13,439 nucleotides of DNA from Anaerolineaceae bacterium (GTDB lineage Bacteria > Planctomycetota > Phycisphaerae > FEN-1346 > JAACEH01): contig JAACEH010000081.1 of assembly GCA_011682595.1 (NCBI GenBank), forward strand, positions 1 to 13,439. Reading direction: 5' to 3'. Below are positions 1 through 7,017 of the stretch, piece after piece. Both the position numbers and the translations under genes were made by a program. How positions within the stretch are numbered: the stretch's first letter is position 1; the number at the start of each line of letters is the position of its first letter. The notes beneath the pieces are model-generated. The model had not been told where the DNA came from and ran no database searches. It worked only from the letters and a program-made list of their open reading frames with translations.

Positions 1-1102
1 GATCGTCGGCCCGGCTGAAATACTGACCGGCCAGGATCTCGTCGCCCAGTTCGTACTTGCAGAGGTATCCGGCCTGGAACCAGAGGCGGTTGACGCTGCG
101 GGCCGCGGTCGCGAAGTGGTTTATCGCGTCGGTGAAGCGTTCTTCGAGCATGGCCAGTTCGGCTTCCAGCAGGGGAACCATCCAGGGGTTCCTGCCGCCG
201 AGGCTGCCCAGGGCGTCGATCGACTCGCGGGCCTCGCCCAGGCGGCCGGCCCGAATGGCTGCATAGGCCGCCAGGGGCAGGGCCTCCGGCCGATCGTCGC
301 CGGCCAGGAGGTTGAAGGCCTTTTCGTACCGGCCCCCGCGAACCAGGGCCGCAGCTCGGTCCAGGCGTCCGGCCGGTGAAGCCGCACTGGCCGTACTCTG
401 CAAACCGGCCAGGGCCGTCCGGGTGTTGGGCCCCGGTTGCCCGGTTCCGGCGGCCCGCTCGTCGGCCTGAAGCATCGACAAAAGGAAACGGATGTCGTCA
501 ACCTGGTCCGGCTCGGTGGCCCGCAGGGTGATGTAATGGATCAGCTGCAGGTTGGCCACGCGACGGACATCGGGGTTGGGCGAAGCGATGGCCTCGTCCA
601 GGGCGCCGAGAGCCCGTGGCTGCAGGGCGATCATCCCCTCGACCGTCCTGGCCTGGATGACCTTTCTGGCATCGGCGTAAAGATAGCTGATGGCTTCGGG
701 TGGCCGGGTCTTGAAGTATGGCCCGACCAGGTCCAGTCCCAGCAGGACAATCACCGCGGCGGCAACCGGAATCAGCATTCGGCGAAGCAGCGTCGTACGT
801 CTCCGTTGCCGGGCCCGCCGCTGCATCTCGGCCAGGCTGGTTTGTGTTGTTTCAGGCGCCCGGACCGACAGTGTGCGTGCCGCCCGGACCAGCAGCCCCA
901 GGGCCGCCGCGTCGGGCAGGTCACACCGGGTGGCCTGCTCCAGGAGTTTCAGTCGAGAGCCGAGCGCGCCGCTGGAGGCCACCTCCCGGCGACATTCGGC
1001 GCAGCCGGCCAGGTGCCGGCGGACCTGCTCCGCCTGGTCGGCTGAGAGCTTGCCGCAGGCGTAGTCAAAGAGAATGTGGTCCTGATAGTTCGGACAACTC
1101 AT
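1..1102 (-). CDS. Zinc-finger anti-sigma factor with TPR-like outer domain (3' end beyond window)
   Basis: A continuous open frame runs from ATG at 1102 to the left edge (367 codons, no stop), so the C-terminus is missing. An in-frame TAA lies two codons upstream of the ATG and fixes the start; GGAGGG lies about 11 nt upstream. Residues 1-40 form a ZAS/zf-HC2 anti-sigma domain with probable metal ligands C3, H30, C34 and C37 (HxxxCxxC visible). A basic stretch (95-108) precedes one membrane segment (about 109-127, RMLIPVAAAVIVLLGLDLV). The rest is Ala/Leu-rich helical sequence resembling TPR repeats (GRYEKAFNLL, GRLGEARESI, ERFTDAINHF), expected outside the cytoplasm. The family binds and silences a cognate ECF sigma factor; here that is inferred to be the product of 1325-1900, which is upstream on the same strand. 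The signal sensed is unknown. Confidence 0.88.
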   Translation of the reverse strand, partial: MSCPNYQDHILFDYACGKLSADQAEQVRRHLAGCAECRREVASSGALGSRLKLLEQATRCDLPDAAALGLLVRAARTLSVRAPETTQTSLAEMQRRARQRRRTTLLRRMLIPVAAAVIVLLGLDLVGPYFKTRPPEAISYLYADARKVIQARTVEGMIALQPRALGALDEAIASPNPDVRRVANLQLIHYITLRATEPDQVDDIRFLLSMLQADERAAGTGQPGPNTRTALAGLQSTASAASPAGRLDRAAALVRGGRYEKAFNLLAGDDRPEALPLAAYAAIRAGRLGEARESIDALGSLGGRNPWMVPLLEAELAMLEERFTDAINHFATAARSVNRLWFQAGYLCKYELGDEILAGQYFSRADD

Positions 1103-1324
1103 CTCTTACCAATCCCTCCGGCGACACGCTCCTGCGCAGGCCAAATGCCTTTGTCCTTTATCCTTAAGACAGCCCACCTGCATCGCTATCCGTCGATGCG
1201 GGCACCCGCAAGGGGTGCCCCTACATGTCTCAGGCTTCACCCCTGGTGGAGCTGACGTGCGGACAGACGTGCCGGCCTTCCTCTTGTCCACTGGAACCTA
1301 GTACGACCAACTGTGGCGGAAAAG
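1103..1324. other. Non-coding spacer between sigma and anti-sigma genes
   Basis: This 222-bp gap lies inside what should be a tight sigma/anti-sigma operon. I see no credible gene and no intrinsic terminator with a T-tract. It holds two adjacent palindromes at 1180-1220. The short frames crossing it are without codon signal or ribosome site. Confidence 0.6.
1180..1220. repeat. Two tandem palindromes (REP-like)
   Basis: The first palindrome is GCATCG (1180-1185) and CGATGC (1194-1199), a perfect 6-bp stem with an 8-nt loop. It is followed at once by GGGCACCC (1200-1207) and GGGTGCCC (1213-1220), a perfect 8-bp stem with loop GCAAG. Read on the minus strand it begins GTAGGGGCACCCC, a style common among dispersed intergenic palindromes. 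Whether this one is repeated elsewhere in the genome cannot be seen from the window. As RNA it could instead act as a processing or stability element between the two cistrons. Confidence 0.6.
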
Positions 1325-1900
1325 CTAAGAAATCTCGCCTTTTTCAGGGTCCAGTTTCCGGTAATGGGCCTTCAATTCCTTCAGGGCGTAATCCATGCGG
1401 CTGCGGGCCGTCGATTCGGGGCAGCCGACCACTTCGGCGATCTCGCGGTAACTCATTTCGTGGAAAGAACGTAGGATCAGGACCTCGCGGTGTGCCGCCT
1501 GCAGTCGGCCGATGGCCTCTCTCAGGGTCCGGGTGGCTTCCTGCTGCATGCTGGCGATGTCCGGGCGGTGGGAATCCACCTTCCCCTGGGCGTCGGCCAT
1601 CAGGTCGAAGGCCTCGCTGGTCCTGGCCCGCTTCTTCTTCTGAAAATCGGTGGTCAGATTCCTGGCAATGGTGAACAGCCAGGTCGACAATCGCCGCGGA
1701 TGGCTATATAGATCGCGTTTCTGAAGCAGGCGGAGGAAGGTCTCCTGGGCCAGGTTTTCGCCCTCGGCCCTCTCGCCGACCAGGCGGCAGACGTAGCTGG
1801 TGATGCGGGCCCGGTAACGGCGAAACAGTTCCGCGAAGGCGTCGTGGTCGTCGCCCTGCTGAACGCGGAGCATCAGGTCTTCGTCGCTGATCTGGTCCAT
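1325..1900 (-). CDS. ECF-type RNA polymerase sigma factor
   Basis: 191 residues, the usual size for an ECF sigma factor. Sigma region 2 spans about residues 20-95: AFAELFRRYRARI, then ENLAQETFLRLLQ (region 2.1-2.2 style, compare EDLVQETF in relatives) and STWLFTIARNLTTDFQKKKR (2.3-2.4, promoter melting and -10 contact). Region 4 spans about 125-180: LQAAHREVLILRSFHEMSYREIAEVVGCPESTARSRMDYAL in summary carries the typical helix-turn-helix for -35 recognition. There is no C-terminal extension. The start is the ATG at 1900; a GGGGAG lies about 13 nt upstream, further than ideal. The gene precedes the anti-sigma factor on the same strand, the classic order. It should direct polymerase to a small regulon once released; the regulon is unknown. 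I found no convincing autoregulatory ECF promoter upstream. Confidence 0.93.
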   Translation of the reverse strand: MDQISDEDLMLRVQQGDDHDAFAELFRRYRARITSYVCRLVGERAEGENLAQETFLRLLQKRDLYSHPRRLSTWLFTIARNLTTDFQKKKRARTSEAFDLMADAQGKVDSHRPDIASMQQEATRTLREAIGRLQAAHREVLILRSFHEMSYREIAEVVGCPESTARSRMDYALKELKAHYRKLDPEKGEIS

Positions 1901-2041
1901 TGGTCGTTGGCCGCTCCCCGGGACCGAGAAACCCTGGTATGCTCACAGGGCCGAGTTGCAAGCTTTCACGGTCCATTGCGGCCGGTGCTGCCGCCAGAGG
2001 CGACGGTCAGCCGATTTCATAGGAATCAACAGCGGCCAGGC

Positions 2042-2069
2042 TTGAAATTGATTAACATTGTGGTATTAT
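2042..2069 (+). promoter_or_regulatory. Sigma70-type promoter for the RND operon
   Basis: TTGAAA (2042-2047) and TATTAT (2064-2069) are separated by 16 bp in an AT-rich island within GC-rich DNA. Predicted start of transcription is about 2076, giving a leader of about 140 nt before the adaptor ATG at 2218. The opposite strand (toward the sigma gene) shows no comparably good pair. Confidence 0.6.
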
Positions 2070-2089
2070 TTACAGGGCGATACTAAGTT

Positions 2090-2129
2090 GGTGGCATGCC
2101 CTGCCCGAAGGGGTGTGGCCACCGGGCAG
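2090..2129 (+). other. Overlapping hairpins in the leader of the RND operon
   Basis: Two inverted repeats overlap by one base and are interleaved: GGTGGC (2090-2095) with GCCACC (2118-2123), and CTGCCCG (2101-2107) with CGGGCAG (2123-2129). They could form a pseudoknot or compete. A further perfect stem, CCGGCT (2179-2184) and AGCCGG (2191-2196), ends 9 nt before the AAGAGG ribosome site at 2206-2211. Seen directly in sequence; a regulatory role is only inferred. Confidence 0.35.
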
Positions 2130-2217
2130 CCGGGCTGGAAGCAGACACTGGAAAAGCGATGTGCTGACGGTACAATTGCCGGCTGGCGGCAGCCGGTTCC
2201 AGAGTAAGAGGTTCGCA

Positions 2218-3375
2218 ATGAAGAAGACATCCAAGGGCATTCTCATCGGTGTTCTGGTCGGCCTGGCCCTGGCGGTCGGCCGCTACGAGAGCGGGCCGCT
2301 GCTCGAGTGGCTCAAGAAGCCCAAGGAGCACGTCGCCCAGAAGCTGACCAACGTGGCCGTCCAAGTGGTCGGCGCCCGGCCGATGGTCGACCAGTTGACC
2401 ATTCGCGGCATGACCGAGCCCTGGACCAGCGTCAGCCTGTCGGCCGAAACCAGCGGCAAACTGGTCTTCGTGGCCAGGGATGAGGGCGACCGGGTCGTCA
2501 AGGGCGAGCGGCTGTTCGGCATTGACACGGCGATTCTGAAGGCCGACCTGGAATCGGCCGAGGCCCGGGCCCGCTATGCGGCGATGACTTACCAGCGGAC
2601 GAAAAAGATGTTTGCCGATGAGGCCATCAGCAAGGACGAGTTGGACCGCACGAAGGCCGAGATGGATGCCGCCCGGGCGACGGTCGAACTGTGCAGGGCC
2701 TGCCTGGACGACGCCGACGTCTTTTCGCCGATCGCCGGCGTGCTGGATTCCAGGGTGGCCGAGGTCGGCGAGTTCCTGAATCCGGGCCAGCCGCTGGGCG
2801 AGGTGGTCGATGTCAGCAGGATCAAAGTAGTCATGCCGGTGCCGGAAAAAGACGTCAGGTTTATCCACGTCGGCGACGAGGTGGAGATGGTCATCGAGGC
2901 CCTGGCCGACGGCGCCCGCCGCGGCAAGGTCATTTTCGTCAAGGAGGTGGCCGACCCGGTGACGCTTACCTTCCCGGTGCAGGTCGAGGTGGCCAATGCC
3001 GAGGGGCGGATTCGTCCCGGCATGATCGCCAAGGTGAACCTGGTCCGGCGCCGTTTCGAGAAGGCCATTGCGGTGAACATCTTCTACGTTCTCCGTCACG
3101 AGAAAGGCTATCGCGTCTTTGTCGAGCAGGACGGCCTGGCCTGTGCCCGCGAGGTGGTGATCGGCATCTTTGACGGCCAGATGGTCCAGATCGTTTCGGG
3201 TCTGACCGAGGGCGACCGGCTGATCGTCAAAGGTCAGAGAGAACTGATCGACGGCGTGAAGGTCAAGGTGGTCGAGCAGATCGGCCCGGACGGTCGCCGG
3301 GTGGCCGCGGCCGCTTCCGGCGGCGGCGATGAGTCGGGCACCGCCGAAGTTCCTGTGGAAACCAACAGTCCATGA
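2218..3375 (+). CDS. RND efflux periplasmic adaptor (membrane fusion protein)
   Basis: 385 residues from ATG 2218, chosen because AAGAGG (2206-2211) sits 6 nt upstream and the protein then begins MKKTSKGILIGVLVGLALAV, a normal N-terminal membrane anchor or signal. An earlier GTG at 2113 would only add a non-conserved leader. No lipobox cysteine is seen. After the anchor come a barrel-sandwich (biotinyl-lipoyl-like) segment (SLSAETSGKLVFVARDEGD), a helical hairpin with Ala/Glu-rich helices (about residues 105-165), the second lipoyl half (FSPIAGVLDSRVAEVGEFL), beta-barrel strands and a membrane-proximal C-terminal domain ending in a Gly/Glu-rich tail. The family links an inner-membrane RND pump to an outer-membrane channel. 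Its stop overlaps the pump start (ATGA), so the two are translationally coupled. Substrate cannot be told. Confidence 0.92.
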   Translation: MKKTSKGILIGVLVGLALAVGRYESGPLLEWLKKPKEHVAQKLTNVAVQVVGARPMVDQLTIRGMTEPWTSVSLSAETSGKLVFVARDEGDRVVKGERLFGIDTAILKADLESAEARARYAAMTYQRTKKMFADEAISKDELDRTKAEMDAARATVELCRACLDDADVFSPIAGVLDSRVAEVGEFLNPGQPLGEVVDVSRIKVVMPVPEKDVRFIHVGDEVEMVIEALADGARRGKVIFVKEVADPVTLTFPVQVEVANAEGRIRPGMIAKVNLVRRRFEKAIAVNIFYVLRHEKGYRVFVEQDGLACAREVVIGIFDGQMVQIVSGLTEGDRLIVKGQRELIDGVKVKVVEQIGPDGRRVAAAASGGGDESGTAEVPVETNSP

Positions 3376-5102
3376 TACTCTCCGATACCGCCATAAAGCA
3401 CCGGACGACCGTCTTCGTGCTGATGATCATGATTCTGGTGGTCGGCGTCTATTCTTACATGACTCTGCCCCGCGAGGCGGCGCCGGACATCCAGATTCCC
3501 CTGATCGTCGTCACTACGCAGTACCTCGGCGTGGCCCCCGAGGACGTTGAGAACCTGGTCACCATCGAGATCGAAAAGAAGCTCAAGAACCTGAGCGACG
3601 TCGACCAGATCAGCTCCGAGTCCACCGAAGGCATGTCGACCGTTAACGTGAAGTTTCTGCCCAAGACCGACATCGACGACGCCCTGCAGAAGGTCCGCAA
3701 TAAGGTGAACGAGGCCAAGGCCGAGATGCCCGACGACATCGAAGAGCCGACCATCAGCGAGATCAACTTCTCCGAGTTTCCGATCATGCTGTTGAACATC
3801 CACGGGCCTTGCGGGCTGGTCAAGCTCAAGGAGATCGCCGAGGACCTGCAGGACGACATCGAGAAGATCGACGGCATCCTGGAAGCCCGCATCTCGGGCG
3901 ACCTGACGCGCGAGATCCGCGTCGAGGTCGATCCCTACCGGCTGGCCGCCTACCGCATTCCCGTCAGCACGCTCTTTGAGCGCATCGCCGCGGAGAACCA
4001 GAACGTTTCCGGCGGCACGCTCGACATGTCTGCGGCCAGGTACTCGGTCCGGGTCGAGGGCGAGTTCACCGAGCCCCGCGAGATCTACGACCTGATCATC
4101 GACCAGCGGCAAGGCAAGCCCATCTACCTCAGCGACGTGGCCCGGGTCCGCGACACTTTCAAGGACCGCCAGACCGCCTCGCGTTTTAACGGCAGCGAGA
4201 GCATCACCCTCTCGGTCGTCAAGCGGGCCGGGGCGAACATCGTCTCCATTGCCGACCAGGTGGACCAGGTCGTCCGGGAGTATGACCAGCGGCTGCCCGA
4301 GACGATCAACATCGACGTCTCGCTGGACCAGTCGAAGTTCATCCGCTTGATGGTCTCGGACTTGGAGAACAACATGCTCTCCGGGCTGGTCCTGGTCGTG
4401 GTGGTCATGATGGTAGTCATGGGCGTGCGCAACAGCATCCTGGTGGCCCTGGCCATTCCTTTTTCGATGCTGATTACCTTTGCCGTCCTGAGCGCCCTGG
4501 GCATCACCTTGAACATGGTCGTGCTGTTCAGCCTGATCCTGGTGCTGGGCATGCTGGTCGACAACGCCATCGTCATTGTCGAGAACGTGTACCGCCACAT
4601 GCAGGAAGGCTCCGGGCGAGTCGAGGCGGCCATCGAGGGCACCAGCGAAGTGGCCTGGCCGGTCATCACCTCCACCTTCACCACCTTGGCGGCATTTATC
4701 CCCCTGCTGTTCTGGCCGGACATCATCGGCGAGTTCATGGTCTTTCTGCCCAAGACGGTCATCGTGGCCCTGACGGCCTCGCTGTTTGTGGCCATGGTCA
4801 TCAACCCGACTCTCTGCTCGGTCCTGCTGAAGGGGGGCCGACAACGACAGGTCCGGCAGGAGGCCCGGCCGGCGGGGCGAAAAGGGCTGGGTCGCAATTG
4901 TTACTGGTTTATGAGCGGCTGCTCAGGTCGTCGATTCGCCCGGGCCGCCGGGCCGGGATCGTCGTGGCCGGCTTTGTGCTGCTGGTCGGATCGGTGGTGG
5001 CCTTTCGGCTCTTCAACAACAAGGTCGAGTTCTTCCCCGGCGGCGACCCGCAGACGGCCCGGGTCAACATCACCATGCCGGTCGGCACACCCCTGGAGGT
5101 GA
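3372..5102 (+). CDS. RND efflux pump, N-terminal half (frame broken near 4830-4897)
   Basis: ATG 3372 overlaps the adaptor stop by 4 bp. The frame encodes membrane segment 1 (about residues 12-30), the LPREAAPDIQIP stretch and porter subdomains PN1/PN2, then membrane segments 2-6. Segment 4 has GMLVDNAIVIVENV, with D397 matching the first and N398 the second of the paired acidic proton-relay residues of AcrB (D407/D408). Real coding ends about codon 490 (SVLLKGG); the residual frame to 5102 is Arg/Ser/Pro/Trp-rich out-of-frame sequence. The other half follows in the -1 frame from about 4898, so 3372-6553 is one RND gene of about 1,060 codons, the normal family length. It would be an inner-membrane proton-driven trimer exporting drugs, lipids or metals. 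The HAE1-like architecture is clear; the substrate is not. Confidence 0.88.
   Translation: MILSDTAIKHRTTVFVLMIMILVVGVYSYMTLPREAAPDIQIPLIVVTTQYLGVAPEDVENLVTIEIEKKLKNLSDVDQISSESTEGMSTVNVKFLPKTDIDDALQKVRNKVNEAKAEMPDDIEEPTISEINFSEFPIMLLNIHGPCGLVKLKEIAEDLQDDIEKIDGILEARISGDLTREIRVEVDPYRLAAYRIPVSTLFERIAAENQNVSGGTLDMSAARYSVRVEGEFTEPREIYDLIIDQRQGKPIYLSDVARVRDTFKDRQTASRFNGSESITLSVVKRAGANIVSIADQVDQVVREYDQRLPETINIDVSLDQSKFIRLMVSDLENNMLSGLVLVVVVMMVVMGVRNSILVALAIPFSMLITFAVLSALGITLNMVVLFSLILVLGMLVDNAIVIVENVYRHMQEGSGRVEAAIEGTSEVAWPVITSTFTTLAAFIPLLFWPDIIGEFMVFLPKTVIVALTASLFVAMVINPTLCSVLLKGGRQRQVRQEARPAGRKGLGRNCYWFMSGCSGRRFARAAGPGSSWPALCCWSDRWWPFGSSTTRSSSSPAATRRRPGSTSPCRSAHPWR
4830..4897 (+). other. Frame break inside the RND pump gene
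   Basis: Upstream coding uses codons starting at positions divisible by 3; downstream coding starts at positions leaving remainder 2, that is, a -1 shift or one lost base. Both frames are open from 4832 to 4897, so the switch lies in this linker between membrane segments 6 and 7. A six-G run (4832-4837) is the likeliest place: adding one G restores the frame. In the zero frame the run reads G GGG GGC, which also fits the X XXY YYZ slippery pattern, with a possible CCGGC/GCCGG hairpin at 4853-4872 downstream. Confidence 0.75.
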
Positions 5103-6553
5103 CCGACGCGGTCGGCAAGGTGATTGCCGAGAAGATCCGCCGGTTCCAGTTTTTCGAGGGCGCTCCGGCCGCGAACAACGTCAAGTACATCACGGCCGAC
5201 ATCGGGACCGGCGGCGGTGACGTTTTCAGCGGCGGCGGAGGTGTCGATTCCCACCTGGCCGTCATCTCCATTGAGTTTGTCGACTTCATGGATCGCCAGG
5301 TGCCCTCGGAGGTCACGGTGGCAGCCATTCGTCGCCAGGTGAGTGGTCTGCCCGGGGCCGACGTCCGGGTTGTGGCGGCCAAGGAAGGTCCGCCGACGGG
5401 CAAGCCCGTGGAGATCGAAATCAGTGGCGACGAGTTTGATCGTCTGGTTCCTCTGGCCGAGGCAATCAAGGGGCTCGTCAAGGACATTCCGGGCATCACC
5501 GACCTGGACGACGATTACGATCCCGGCAAGCCGGAGTTGCGGATCGTGGTCGATCGCCAGAGGGCGGCCCTGGTGAACCTGAGCACCGCCGCGGTGGCCC
5601 GTACGATCAAGGCGGCCGTCAACGGCATCGAGGTCAGCAAGTACCGCGAAGGCAACGACGACTACGACATCGTGGTCCGTCTGCCGGAGCGGTACCGCAG
5701 GCGGATCGACCAGATCGAGTCCCTGACCATAGCCGGGCCGGCGGGCCAGCCGGTGCCCCTGAGCGCCGTGGCCCGAATCCAGTACACCTCGGGGCTGGCC
5801 TCGATCAGGCGGACCGACCTGCGGCGGGCCATTACCGTGACCGCCGACGTCATAAAGGGCTACAACTCCAACCAGGTGCTCCAGCAGGTCATGAAGAAAC
5901 TCGAGGGCCTCCAGCGGCCGCCGGGCTACTTCATCGCTTTCCGCGGCGAGAAGGAGGACATGAACAAGGCCAGCACCTTCCTGCTCCAGGCCGGGGTCGT
6001 CGCCCTGCTGCTGATCGCCATGATCCTGGTCAGCCAGTTCAACTCGGTCTCGCTGCCGCTGATTATCCTGATATCAATCGTCCTGTCCTGGATCGGCGTC
6101 TTCTTCGGGCTGACCATCACCGGCATGCCCTTCGGGACGATCATGACCGGCCTGGGCGTTATCAGCCTGGCCGGCATCGTCGTCAACAACGCCATCGTGC
6201 TGATCGACTACATCGAGAAGCTGCGCAAGCGCGGCCTGGAAGTTACCGAGGCGGTCATCCTGGCTGGCCGCACGCGGCTCCGCCCGGTGCTGCTGACGGC
6301 CTGCACGACCATCCTGGGGCTGGCCCCCATGGCCCTGGGCTGGAACGTCGACATCCGCCACCTGGCCTTCAACTTCAGGAGCGAAAGCAGCCTGTGGTGG
6401 GGGCCCATGGCCGTGGCGGTCATCTTCGGCCTGACCGTCTCGACGCTGTTGACGCTGGTGGTCGTCCCGGTTATCTACATGATGTTTGAAGGCCTGCGCC
6501 GAAAATGGGACCGCCGCCACCACGACCCGGCCCGCAGCGACGGCGAATCCTGA
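4898..6553 (+). CDS. RND efflux pump, C-terminal half (same gene, -1 frame)
   Basis: The frame is open from before 4898 (nominal TTG start at 4898, with only a weak AAGGG 11 nt upstream), so it is read as the continuation of the 3372 gene rather than an independent gene. It begins LLVYERLLRSSIRPGRRA, the usual cytoplasmic linker, then membrane segment 7, the FFPGGDPQTARVNITMPVG stretch of PC1, PC2 and docking regions, and membrane segments 8-12 (from about residue 365). The segment-10 motif is GIVVNNAIVLIDY: N430 of this half stands where AcrB has K940. Together with D397/N398 in the first half, the proton-relay set differs from AcrB but is of a type I recall from other RND subfamilies. It ends at TGA 6551-6553. 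No outer-membrane channel gene follows. Confidence 0.86.
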   Translation: MLLVYERLLRSSIRPGRRAGIVVAGFVLLVGSVVAFRLFNNKVEFFPGGDPQTARVNITMPVGTPLEVTDAVGKVIAEKIRRFQFFEGAPAANNVKYITADIGTGGGDVFSGGGGVDSHLAVISIEFVDFMDRQVPSEVTVAAIRRQVSGLPGADVRVVAAKEGPPTGKPVEIEISGDEFDRLVPLAEAIKGLVKDIPGITDLDDDYDPGKPELRIVVDRQRAALVNLSTAAVARTIKAAVNGIEVSKYREGNDDYDIVVRLPERYRRRIDQIESLTIAGPAGQPVPLSAVARIQYTSGLASIRRTDLRRAITVTADVIKGYNSNQVLQQVMKKLEGLQRPPGYFIAFRGEKEDMNKASTFLLQAGVVALLLIAMILVSQFNSVSLPLIILISIVLSWIGVFFGLTITGMPFGTIMTGLGVISLAGIVVNNAIVLIDYIEKLRKRGLEVTEAVILAGRTRLRPVLLTACTTILGLAPMALGWNVDIRHLAFNFRSESSLWWGPMAVAVIFGLTVSTLLTLVVVPVIYMMFEGLRRKWDRRHHDPARSDGES

Positions 6554-6570
6554 GACTGCGAGGTGGCCCG

Positions 6571-6624
6571 GTGACCGGACGCGAGAAAATCCTGGCCGAG
6601 ACGGTCCACGAACTGGCCCCCTGA
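6571..6624 (+). other. Possible 17-codon ORF or gene remnant
   Basis: A GTG-started frame (MTGREKILAETVHELAP) follows a GAGGTGG at 6560-6566, 18 bp after the RND stop. REKILAE resembles the start of TetR-type helix-turn-helix proteins, but the frame stops before any fold could form, so this is either chance or a decayed regulator. Very low certainty. Confidence 0.12.
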
Positions 6625-6655
6625 CCGAAAGACCGAAAGACCGAAAAACCGAAAG
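6624..6655 (+). repeat. Four tandem copies of the 8-mer ACCGAAAG
   Basis: Units at 6624-6631, 6632-6639, 6640-6647 (last base A instead of G) and 6648-6655. The array lies between the RND operon and the riboswitch promoter. It could be a simple slippage microsatellite or clustered protein-binding sites; nothing in sequence decides. Confidence 0.8.
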
Positions 6656-6661
6656 GCGGAC

Positions 6662-6691
6662 TTGCACGATGGGGGCCGGCTGTTGTAGAAT
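6662..6691 (+). promoter_or_regulatory. Candidate promoter of the riboswitch transcript
   Basis: TTGCAC (6662-6667) and TAGAAT (6686-6691) with 18 bp between. The -10 matches consensus at five of six bases, the -35 only at three. Transcription would start about 6698, immediately before the P2 strand of the aptamer, which is what supports the call. Confidence 0.45.
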
Positions 6692-6692
6692 A

Positions 6693-6860
6693 CCCATGAG
6701 ATGGGCGGGCAGGTGTTTCCGCCCGGAGCAGGGAAGCCGGTGTGAATCCGGCGCGAGGCCGTCACTGTAAGCGGCGACGAAGACCGCAGTAAGCCACCGG
6801 TTGAAGATGAGCCCGGGAAGGCGCGGTCCGAGGACAACCCGCGAGCCAGGATACCTGCCA
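6693..6860 (+). promoter_or_regulatory. Cobalamin (B12) riboswitch aptamer
   Basis: All landmark parts of the adenosylcobalamin-type aptamer are visible in order. P2 is GGCAGGT (6708-6714) pairing with ACCTGCC (6853-6859). GGGAA at 6731-6735 leads into P4, GCCGG (6736-6740) and CCGGC (6748-6752), around TGTGAAT. The conserved L5 TCACTGTAA follows at 6762-6770, AAGCCACCGG stands for the usual AGCCACTGG, and GGGAAGG lies before the 3' B12 box GAGCCAGGATACCTGCCA (6843-6860). A small stem CCCAT/ATGGG (6693-6705) precedes P2. The element binds cobalamin in the nascent transcript and normally lowers expression of the downstream gene. The next gene, 158 nt on, is a pseudopilin-like CDS at 7018, with a terminator between. 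Confidence 0.95.
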
Positions 6861-6870
6861 CGAAAACTGA

Positions 6871-6906
6871 CCTTCACCCTGGTCTGCGAGCCTAGGACGG
6901 TGAAGG
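6871..6906 (+). promoter_or_regulatory. Expression-platform hairpin of the riboswitch (candidate P13)
   Basis: CCTTCACC (6871-6878) pairs perfectly with GGTGAAGG (6899-6906) around a 20-nt loop, 10 nt after the B12 box. Its place and large loop fit the P13 hairpin whose loop kisses L5 in cobalamin riboswitches. A further stem CTTCGG/CCGAAG (6932-6937 with 6943-6948) follows before the terminator. Assignment as P13 is inference from position. Confidence 0.5.
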
Positions 6907-6964
6907 GGTAAAGGCGCCCTGATCGGCTGCGCTTCGGTGCGGCCGAAGGGATCGGCGTCGGCGA

Positions 6965-6997
6965 CCCCAGCCAGTTCCAGGCCGGGGTTTTCTTTTT
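6965..6997 (+). terminator. Intrinsic terminator under riboswitch control
   Basis: CCCCAGCC (6965-6972) pairs with GGCCGGGG (6980-6987), with one A-C mismatch and a 7-nt loop, followed by TTTTCTTTTT (6988-6997). It ends 20 nt before the ATG at 7018 and has no upstream gene to terminate except the riboswitch leader, so a ligand-controlled terminator is the natural reading. The competing antiterminator pairing was not worked out with certainty. Confidence 0.82.
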
Positions 6998-7017
6998 GCG
7001 CGGTCGGCGAGAGAGCG

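Noticed and set aside
437..1045. Plus-strand open frame of 202 codons
   Set aside because: It lies opposite a well-formed anti-sigma gene and has shadow-like composition.
2113..2217. Upstream GTG start extending the adaptor by 35 residues
   Set aside because: No ribosome site, atypical leader sequence, and the ATG at 2218 has a good site and gives a normal membrane anchor.
3234..4844. 536-codon open frame on the minus strand opposite the RND genes
   Set aside because: Its product is extremely Asp/His/Gln/Leu-rich with no fold or motif, as expected of the antisense of GC-rich coding DNA; the plus strand is unmistakably an RND adaptor and pump.
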